In this document: positions 58,235 through 64,000 of the stretch, one piece after another
How positions within the stretch are numbered: position 1 is the first letter of the stretch
Layout: each line of letters begins with the position of its first letter
Source: Emticicia sp. BO119
GTDB taxonomy: Bacteria > Bacteroidota > Bacteroidia > Cytophagales > Spirosomataceae
Length of the DNA stretch: 64,000 bases
Assembly: GCF_013912375.1 (NCBI RefSeq)
Contig: NZ_JACETV010000001.1
Location: forward strand, 1,240,001 to 1,304,000
Reading direction: 5' to 3'
Notes under the pieces: model-generated
Databases searched by the model: none
The model's input: only the letters and a program-made list of their open reading frames with translations
Told to the model about the DNA's origin: nothing
Position numbers and translations under genes: made by a program

Positions 58235-59875
58235 ATGAAGAAGAATTTACTCGTATTTTTATTGCTTTTGCTTCAATTTTCTGTGATTGCGCAGAACCAA
58301 TATTTAGTAGTCTTTAAGGACAAGGCCAGTTCAGATTATTCTATCTCAAATCCAAAGCAATTTCTTTCTGACCGTTCTATTCAGAGACGTATCAAACAAA
58401 ATATAGCTATTACGGAGCGTGATTTACCTCCAAATACTGCCTACCTGAGTGAAGTCAGTAAGACAGGTGCAAGGATATTGTATAAATCGCGTTGGTTAAA
58501 CGCTGCTCTAATTGATGCAAGTCCGGCAATTTTAAATCAGGTGCTGAAACTCTCTTTTGTAAAAGGATTGGAAGGAAAAGGCGATATCAGAAATGCTCGC
58601 ACTGGTGAAGTAGCTGAATCAGCGAAACCAAGGAGTAAATTTGATTCGGAAGAGGTTACAGATAATGGTTTTTCACAAACCCAACTGGCTATGTTAGGGG
58701 CAGATAAAATGCACCAGAGAGGTTTTAAAGGAGAGGGGATGTTAATAGGAGTGTTGGATTCGGGTTTTCAGAATGCAGACCAACTCAGTTTTTTTAAAGA
58801 TTTATTTACAGATAAGAGAGTAATTGGTACTTACGATTTTGTTGACAGGGAGTTGAATGTTTATAATGATCACTCTCATGGTACTAACGTGCTATCATGT
58901 ATGGCTGCCTATGAAAGTGGAAAGATAGTTGGTACAGCTTATAAAGCGAGTTATTTATTATTACGAACAGAAGATGTCTTTTCTGAAACCAGACGAGAAG
59001 AAGCTAACTGGCTTTTTGGAGCCGAAATGGCTGATAGCGTAGGGGTTGATGTGATTAATACTTCTTTAGGCTACTCTACTTTTGATAATCCGGCACAGGA
59101 TTATAAATATTCGGATATGAATGGCGATCGTGCCCTGGCTACAAGAGCGGCTGACTGGGCAGCTCAGGCAGGAATATTAGTAGTTGCATCAGCTGGGAAT
59201 GAAGGAAGTGGATCATGGAAATACATTGGTACTCCGGCAGATGCCGATTCAATAATTGCAGTGGGAGCGGTTGCCGGTAACAGAAGTGTGGCTTCATTTA
59301 GTTCTTATGGGCCTTCAATTGATGGAAGAACCAAGCCTGATTTGGCAGCGCAAGGTTATCAGACACTGGTTGGAACTCCATCCAATTCGTTAGGGTATTC
59401 AAATGGAACCTCTTTTGCTTCCCCCTTACTGGCCGGTTTTGCAGCCAGTTTCTGGCAGGCATTTCCAGAATTAACTAATATGCAGGTCAGACAATATCTG
59501 ATCCGGTCGGCAAGTCAATATGAAAATCCTGACGATAGAGTAGGGTATGGGATTCCAGATTTTGATAAAGCCTACGAAATAGCAGAACTCGAACAACTAA
59601 TTGCCAGCTTGAAGAAACAAGGTAAAGATGTAGTAGTATTCCCTAATCCATCAAATGGTCAGACAGAGGCCATGAAGGTATGGGTACTTAAAGATGATGC
59701 CGGGCAGAATTTTGAGTATAAATTAATAGATATGACAGGGAAAGTAATTTGGTCTTTGACAACAACAGACAAGTATATTACTATTCCGGCGAAAATTGAT
59801 TATTTGCAGACTAATTATATACTCAAAGTAACTTCTGAGACTCTGAACTTTACAACCAAAGTGGCAAGAAACTAA
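58235..59875 (+). CDS. Type IX-secreted subtilisin-family serine protease (S8)
   Basis: 546 residues. Signal peptide (LLVFLLLLLQFSVIAQ), a propeptide-like region (20-130), then the S8 domain: GVLDSGFQNAD (catalytic Asp), DHSHGTNVLSCMA (His), VASAGNEGSGS (Asn) and SNGTSFASPLLAGFA (Ser). The last 80 residues, VVVFPNPSNGQ... YKLIDMTGKVIWSL, form a type A sorting domain for export through the type IX system. The protein is probably exported to the cell surface or medium. Transcribed alone. Confidence 0.93.
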   Translation: MKKNLLVFLLLLLQFSVIAQNQYLVVFKDKASSDYSISNPKQFLSDRSIQRRIKQNIAITERDLPPNTAYLSEVSKTGARILYKSRWLNAALIDASPAILNQVLKLSFVKGLEGKGDIRNARTGEVAESAKPRSKFDSEEVTDNGFSQTQLAMLGADKMHQRGFKGEGMLIGVLDSGFQNADQLSFFKDLFTDKRVIGTYDFVDRELNVYNDHSHGTNVLSCMAAYESGKIVGTAYKASYLLLRTEDVFSETRREEANWLFGAEMADSVGVDVINTSLGYSTFDNPAQDYKYSDMNGDRALATRAADWAAQAGILVVASAGNEGSGSWKYIGTPADADSIIAVGAVAGNRSVASFSSYGPSIDGRTKPDLAAQGYQTLVGTPSNSLGYSNGTSFASPLLAGFAASFWQAFPELTNMQVRQYLIRSASQYENPDDRVGYGIPDFDKAYEIAELEQLIASLKKQGKDVVVFPNPSNGQTEAMKVWVLKDDAGQNFEYKLIDMTGKVIWSLTTTDKYITIPAKIDYLQTNYILKVTSETLNFTTKVARN

Positions 59876-60229
59876 AGTTAATTGATCAGAAACACATTAA
59901 AAAAATTGATGGTTTCACTGTGCACATAACTCAATGCTGCACAAATATACTGGTTTTGAATATAGAGCTAACCGACTTTAATCAGTAATCACTCAATTGT
60001 GGTGATTCTATAGAAAAGTTACAGTTTCGAATCATAAATTTATTACATTTTTTTTTAGATGTGTTAATTTGATTTTTTAGTTTGATAGAAATTTTTCATC
60101 TAAATCTTAAGGGTCTACATAGTATTCTTTCTTGAAAAGAGTCTTTAGGAGTATGAAAATGTAATTATTCTAAGAAATGTAAAGTGAGTCAGGCTATAGA
60201 GAATCTATTCACACTTTACAACTCAATAT
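59876..60229. other. 350-bp gap between convergent genes, no gene
   Basis: No gene. It contains the end of the subtilase transcript and, at 60178-60220, a stem of TGTAAAGTG with CACTTTACA plus an inner ATAGA/TCTAT pair; on the minus strand it is followed by TTTCTT, a possible weak terminator of the glycosyltransferase gene. Otherwise AT-rich and plain. Confidence 0.5.
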
Positions 60230-61102
60230 TTACATGATTTTATAATTTTTGTACTCGCCAACTCTCCAGCCTGTAAGATTTTCTATAAAAAATAGAATTT
60301 TATTTTTAAGACTATATTTTTTTTCAGCCACATCAAATTGAAAGTTCCATTTTGCATTTTCAATCCGGTTTTTCATGACCTTCGGGTGAGTTCCTGTAAA
60401 GATTCTCAAAGAATCAATTTTTGAATAATCGAAATCGGTATTTTCTGGTTGAATCTTGTCTATTTCTTCTGGTGAATGCCATAAAGCAATGAAACCACGT
60501 ATTTTCTCTGCCATTTTTTTAGGAGGCTTCACCCAACCGTAATGATAAATATAAGCATCTATCGGTTTTACATATAATTTACTATTATCTGACTTCCTGA
60601 AACCCTGTGCATCACGGTACGAAACAACTTGTTTTGTATGCCTTATAATTCTTATTTCATTCCTGTACCACTTTCTTGAATCAGCTAAGTAGTTATACGA
60701 ACCATAGAAATGAGTATATTTAAAAAGTAATCCTTCTACTGTCAGATCATATTCATATTGACTCATCGCTTTTCTGATAGTATCATGGTATTTTTCATGA
60801 ACTACTTCATCACACTGAATATAAAATGCCCAGGTGGTATCAGAACTAATGGCTGCAAGAGCTTTATCAGTTTCAACCGCCAGGACTCTACCCCCCGTTT
60901 TCAATGAGTCGTCCCAAATGGTTTCTATAATACGTATTTTGTCTGAATCAATTGATTGGATTAAGGCTAAGGTATTATCTTCAGATTGACCCACAGCTAC
61001 AACAACTTCATCACACAAAGGTAATATTGATGTAATGGCCTCAATAGCCGGATAATCATATTTAATAGCGTTTCGTACTATAGTAAAGCCTGTGACTTTC
61101 AT
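60230..61102 (-). CDS. Glycosyltransferase family 2-like protein
   Basis: 290 residues. VTGFTIVRNAIKYDYPAIEAITSILPLCDEVVVAVGQSEDNT opens a GT-A fold; YIQCDEVVHEKYHDTI is the DxD-like metal segment (QCDE), and the C-terminal part (IRIIRHTKQVVSYRDAQGF) is seen in small GT2 proteins. There is no transmembrane helix. The sugar donor and acceptor are unknown. It starts seven bases after the Nudix gene ends, so the two genes probably share an operon. Confidence 0.8.
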   Translation of the reverse strand: MKVTGFTIVRNAIKYDYPAIEAITSILPLCDEVVVAVGQSEDNTLALIQSIDSDKIRIIETIWDDSLKTGGRVLAVETDKALAAISSDTTWAFYIQCDEVVHEKYHDTIRKAMSQYEYDLTVEGLLFKYTHFYGSYNYLADSRKWYRNEIRIIRHTKQVVSYRDAQGFRKSDNSKLYVKPIDAYIYHYGWVKPPKKMAEKIRGFIALWHSPEEIDKIQPENTDFDYSKIDSLRIFTGTHPKVMKNRIENAKWNFQFDVAEKKYSLKNKILFFIENLTGWRVGEYKNYKIM

Positions 61103-61109
61103 AAGGATT

Positions 61110-61670
61110 TTAGGATTTTTCTAACCATTTCTTTATTTGATACGTTTTATCAACCATTCTCATTATTGAGTCTTCACTATTTAATTCTTTAACTTTGCTT
61201 AATTCAACCCATGCCAGATCATTCGATTCTTCATTAATTAATAAAGGAGAGTCTTTATCTGCTGTAAACAGAAAACGTATATCATAATGCAAATGAGCCG
61301 GAATACCTTTTCTCTCTGGTATTTGATGAATATCCACATCAAATATTGCCTCATTGACCGCTTTAATATCTTTTGCCCCTGTTTCTTCTATAGCCTCTTT
61401 TAAAGCAACTGCCAATACATCACTATCTCCGTCGCAATGGCCACCAGGTTGAAACCACCTGTTTAGTTTTCTGTGATGCATTAATAAAACAAATTTTCCT
61501 GAATTATCTAACACCCATGCCGATCCGGTAACATGTCCAATTAATAATTCTCTATCAAAACAATTCTCGTGGGCTCTGATAAATTCAATTGTATTCCGGG
61601 TCATTTGCTCTTCATTTCGGTTATACCCACTATGCTTACTCAATAATTCAAGTATTTTTTTTCGGTGCAT
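61110..61670 (-). CDS. Nudix hydrolase
   Basis: 186 residues. The Nudix box is GHCDGDSDVLAVALKEAIEETGAKDI, which fits GxnExxREUxEExGxU with Ala-Ile in place of the usual Arg-Glu; the second E-E pair is intact. NRWFQPGGHCDG precedes it. These enzymes cleave nucleoside diphosphate derivatives; substrate unknown. It is the first gene of the two-gene minus operon with the glycosyltransferase. The start at 61670 lacks a better alternative nearby. Confidence 0.88.
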   Translation of the reverse strand: MHRKKILELLSKHSGYNRNEEQMTRNTIEFIRAHENCFDRELLIGHVTGSAWVLDNSGKFVLLMHHRKLNRWFQPGGHCDGDSDVLAVALKEAIEETGAKDIKAVNEAIFDVDIHQIPERKGIPAHLHYDIRFLFTADKDSPLLINEESNDLAWVELSKVKELNSEDSIMRMVDKTYQIKKWLEKS

Positions 61671-61737
61671 ACTTCAACAATTATTATTAATTTGCAACGA
61701 AAATTAGTTTATTAAATCAACGAAATATCACAATTAA

Positions 61738-62622
61738 ATGAAAAAAATTACATGTCTTATTGTAAGTTGTTTATTGTCAGCAACTTATGCTTTTGCTCAG
61801 GTAGCTCCTGCCCCAAGCCCGGCTGCTTCTGTTTCTCAGGTGGTTGGAACTACAAAAATCTCAGTTGATTATTCTCGCCCTATGTTGAGAGGTAGGGAGA
61901 TTTTCGGCAAACTAATTCCTTTTGATAAAGTATATCGTACAGGAGCGAACGCCTCCACAAAATTTGAAACATCAGGTGATATTACTATACAAGGAAAAAC
62001 TCTTAAAGCAGGTAAATATGCGATTATGTCAATTCCGAATGCAACCAACTGGACTGTTATTTTTAGCAAAGACCTTAATGTGACCGAACAGAGCTACAGT
62101 CAATCAAGCGATGTATTGAGAGTAACAGCGCCTAATCAAACAGTACCGACAGTTGAATCGTTTACAATAGATTTTTCTGATGTAAAAGATGATGCAGCTA
62201 CTTTGAACATTTCATGGGAGAAAACAAAAGTTTCCCTGGCAATTGGGGTTGATAACGTGACTGCTATGGAAACTGCATTGGTACAAAAAAATAATGATGC
62301 CGCAGGTGCTTTCCAGCAAGCGGCTGAGTATATGCTAAATAAAGGAATGGATTTGAGTAAAGCCTTGACTTTGGTTGACAAGTCATTAACCTTGCGTGAA
62401 AACTTCCGTAATAACTGGATTAAAGCACAGATTCTTGATAAATTAGGAAAACCATCTGAGGCTTTAGGTTTTGCATTAAAAGCACAGACTTTAGGTGATG
62501 GCGACGGCGTTTATCCGTTTTTTAAAGATAGCATCGAAAAAGGTATTACAGATTTGAAGGCGAAAATTCCAACAGAGGCCCCAAGTGTTACCACTCCGGT
62601 CAAGAAAAAGAAAAAGGCCTGA
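61738..62622 (+). CDS. DUF2911 exported protein
   Basis: 294 residues. Signal peptide (CLIVSCLLSATYAFAQ), then the DUF2911 domain (about 25-180): PSPAASVSQVVGTTKISVDYSRP, GREIFGKLIPFDKVYRTGANASTKF and GKYAIMSIPN are its conserved blocks. A helical C-terminal part (about 190-270) looks like TPR. It ends with lysine-rich KKKKKA. Periplasmic protein of unknown role, common and well expressed in Bacteroidota. A strong terminator follows. Confidence 0.87.
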   Translation: MKKITCLIVSCLLSATYAFAQVAPAPSPAASVSQVVGTTKISVDYSRPMLRGREIFGKLIPFDKVYRTGANASTKFETSGDITIQGKTLKAGKYAIMSIPNATNWTVIFSKDLNVTEQSYSQSSDVLRVTAPNQTVPTVESFTIDFSDVKDDAATLNISWEKTKVSLAIGVDNVTAMETALVQKNNDAAGAFQQAAEYMLNKGMDLSKALTLVDKSLTLRENFRNNWIKAQILDKLGKPSEALGFALKAQTLGDGDGVYPFFKDSIEKGITDLKAKIPTEAPSVTTPVKKKKKA

Positions 62623-62637
62623 TTATAGTACTTACTT

Positions 62638-62693
62638 AAAGCAAAATCCCGAATGGAGTCTATACCATTTGGGATTTTGCTTTAATATGAGTT
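62638..62693 (+). terminator. Intrinsic terminator of DUF2911 gene
   Basis: AAAGCAAAATCCC and GGGATTTTGCTTT form a 13-bp stem with an inner AATGG/CCATT pair and a short loop. It begins 15 bases after the stop codon. Confidence 0.88.
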
Positions 62694-62805
62694 ATAATAT
62701 TGTACTTCCGTAATTATTAAAATCATAAAATATTTGAGAAAAGAAGATTTAAACTTAACTTTAAACAATCACTGCTTGGTGACAGATTATTATTAAATAC
62801 TATCC

Positions 62806-63591
62806 ATGACTACTGACTCAATCAATTCTAAAAAACAAACACTTTATATAATTCTGTGTGGTATTTTTTTGACCAATGCCATCGTAGCAGAAATCATTGG
62901 CTCAAAAATTTTCTCGGTTGAGCAGACTTTAGGTATTGCTCCTTTACAATTACCTCTGTTTGGTCAGAAATTTGATTTTAACATGTCCGCCGGGGTATTA
63001 AACTGGCCTTTTGTTTTTATTACTTCTGACATTATCAATGAATACTTTGGTAAAAGCGGTGTAAGAAAGATATCTTACCTGACGGCCATATTAATTGCCT
63101 ATGCTTTTATCATTATTTATATTTCAACGATTGTTACACCCGCTGAATTCTGGGTAAACCACAATAATAAAGATTTATCTGGTAACGCGTTGAACATCAA
63201 TGATGCATATAAGATTATTTTCAGACAAGGTCTTGGAATAATTCTGGGTTCAATTTCGGCCTTTCTTGTAGGACAGGTTTTAGATGCAACCGTCTTTCAT
63301 TGGTTGAGGAAATATACCAATAATAAAATGATCTGGCTGAGGGCTACGGGTTCAACCATTGTGTCGCAGTTAATAGATAGTTTTGTTGTTGTATTTATTG
63401 CTTTTTATGTATTTAATAACTGGACATTAACAGAGGTATTCACGACGGGTACTAATAACTATATCTATAAATTTGTTGTAGCGGTGGTTTTAACACCAGT
63501 GATATACTTAGCACATAACCTGATTGATAAGTATTTAGGAAAAGAGCACGCGCATAAAATTATTGATGAAGCCACATTTACCCCGATGTAA
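62806..63591 (+). CDS. Queuosine precursor transporter (YhhQ/VUT family)
   Basis: 261 residues with about six transmembrane helices. AIVAEIIGSKIFSV and WPFVFITSDIINEYFGKSGVRKI are family motifs, as is GSTIVSQLIDSFVVVFIAFY. It is the inner-membrane carrier thought to bring in queuine or preQ precursors for tRNA modification. Length slightly more than YhhQ, with an inserted loop near residue 55. Preceded by a long leader without a clear riboswitch. Ends at a terminator shared with the convergent small gene. Confidence 0.88.
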   Translation: MTTDSINSKKQTLYIILCGIFLTNAIVAEIIGSKIFSVEQTLGIAPLQLPLFGQKFDFNMSAGVLNWPFVFITSDIINEYFGKSGVRKISYLTAILIAYAFIIIYISTIVTPAEFWVNHNNKDLSGNALNINDAYKIIFRQGLGIILGSISAFLVGQVLDATVFHWLRKYTNNKMIWLRATGSTIVSQLIDSFVVVFIAFYVFNNWTLTEVFTTGTNNYIYKFVVAVVLTPVIYLAHNLIDKYLGKEHAHKIIDEATFTPM

Positions 63592-63623
63592 GTATCCCAG
63601 GATGCTAAAAGTAGTTATATTTT

Positions 63624-63661
63624 AACGATAAAAGAGAAGTATTTACTGCTCTTTTATCGTT
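63624..63661 (+). terminator. Intrinsic terminator of the queuosine transporter gene
   Basis: AACGATAAAAGAG (63624-63636) pairs with CTCTTTTATCGTT (63649-63661), loop of 12 nt. It overlaps the 3' end of the convergent small gene (stop at 63643), so both transcripts end here. Confidence 0.8.
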
Positions 63662-63807
63662 GGGATTTTTGAAATATCCACCTGACAGGTACCACAGCCT
63701 TTTGCGCATCCGGCATTATTGTTGACTGCGAACTGTTTTCTGACTGTATTTCCTAAATAAGCCAAAGCGCCTAAAAATACGACACCAATAACAATATTTT
63801 CTATCAT
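63643..63807 (-). CDS. FeoB-associated Cys-rich membrane protein (54 residues)
   Basis: MIENIVIGVVFLGALAYLG is a single N-terminal membrane helix, followed by a short basic linker and GCAKGCGTCQVD, the Cys cluster (C-x-x-x-C-x-x-C) that marks the FeoB-associated family. These small proteins usually sit beside feoB and are thought to assist ferrous iron import. No feoB is in this window, so the partner must be elsewhere. Its ATG overlaps the stop of the DinB/YfiT-like gene (ATGA), so the two are coupled. Confidence 0.8.
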   Translation of the reverse strand: MIENIVIGVVFLGALAYLGNTVRKQFAVNNNAGCAKGCGTCQVDISKIPTIKEQ

Positions 63808-64000
63808 CTTCTTCCTAATGCTTGTAAAATATGCTGATAATGATGCTCTGAATGCCAGGCATACAAAGCAATAACCTCCTGAATTTCAAAAGACTTCTGA
63901 TAACCACCATGATAATAGGTCTTTTTTAATGACTGTTTATCAAGACCTTTAAATAAAAATACCATTCGCTTATGTACGCCTTCAACAATTTGCAATGAGG
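63804..64000 (-). CDS. DinB/YfiT-like metal-dependent protein (5' truncated by window edge)
   Basis: The frame is open to the window end, so only the C-terminal 65 residues are seen: IVEGVHKRMVFLFKGLDKQSLKKTY, then IQEVIALYAWHSEHHYQHILQAL. The final WHSEHHYQHI helix provides metal-ligand His residues, as in the DinB superfamily and bacillithiol transferase-like YfiT proteins. A TTG at 63995 is in frame but is unlikely to be the start. It ends in an ATGA overlap with the small Cys-rich protein gene. Confidence 0.7.
   Translation of the reverse strand, partial: SLQIVEGVHKRMVFLFKGLDKQSLKKTYYHGGYQKSFEIQEVIALYAWHSEHHYQHILQALGRR

Overview
The window looks like chromosomal DNA of a Bacteroidota bacterium, most likely a Cytophagales relative (Emticicia/Leadbetterella/Arcicella-like). 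This is inference from AT-rich DNA, a TonB-linked outer-membrane protein with a carboxypeptidase-regulatory N-domain, a subtilase with a type IX secretion sorting domain, a Rho with a long acidic N-terminal extension, families typical of the phylum (DUF4097-like, DUF4105, DUF2911, DUF1343, DUF5117-type metalloprotease), and promoters matching the Bacteroidota TTTG-N19/20-TAnnTTTG pattern. Most of it is ordinary chromosome. I found no tRNA, rRNA, insertion sequence, prophage, CRISPR array or defence island.

Layout. 1-4 kb: the end of an unknown gene, a sialidase-like secreted protein, the c-di-AMP synthase CdaA, a class V aminotransferase and a MarC-type membrane protein. 4-11 kb (minus strand): a remnant of an alpha/beta hydrolase gene beside an intact paralogue, two tandem DUF4097-like surface proteins, an outer-membrane beta-barrel protein, and an ECF sigma factor with a HEAT-repeat anti-sigma-like protein. 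12-24.6 kb: a zinc metalloprotease, small GNAT/DUF1801/VOC genes, a HAD phosphatase, a frameshifted phytanoyl-CoA dioxygenase-like gene, a 117-bp near-palindrome, and secreted or metabolic genes. 24.7-32.9 kb: a zincin-like protein, MarR plus YceI, a BamA-like protein, a large DUF11 cell-surface protein and a 1.1-kb gap carrying a dispersed motif. 32.9-47.2 kb: Maf, a GH13 enzyme, a stand-alone sorting-domain-like protein, Rho, homoserine kinase, OmpA and HHH proteins, PurN, CorA, a YheT-like hydrolase, MscS, an SDR, a small CHC2/TOPRIM primase-like protein, and a SAM-I riboswitch ahead of metX. 47-64 kb: DUF502, NamZ-like, M16 peptidase, DUF4105, a PspC cluster, a TrpF-like protein lacking its catalytic Cys, MnmA, the type IX subtilase, GT2, Nudix, DUF2911, a queuosine-precursor transporter, a 54-residue FeoB-associated-type protein and a truncated DinB/YfiT-like gene.

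Working together. The ECF sigma factor and anti-sigma-like protein probably form a regulatory pair, and the adjacent surface genes are candidate targets. The PspC/LiaF-like cluster looks like an envelope-stress module. MarR probably controls YceI. The riboswitch links metX, and hence methionine synthesis, to SAM level; homoserine kinase competes with MetX for homoserine. I see no clear new multi-gene system. The most unusual items are the GCAAAAGTT-type motif series at 31771-32502, the palindromic element at 18607-18723, the TrpF-like and TOPRIM proteins and the orphan sorting-domain protein.
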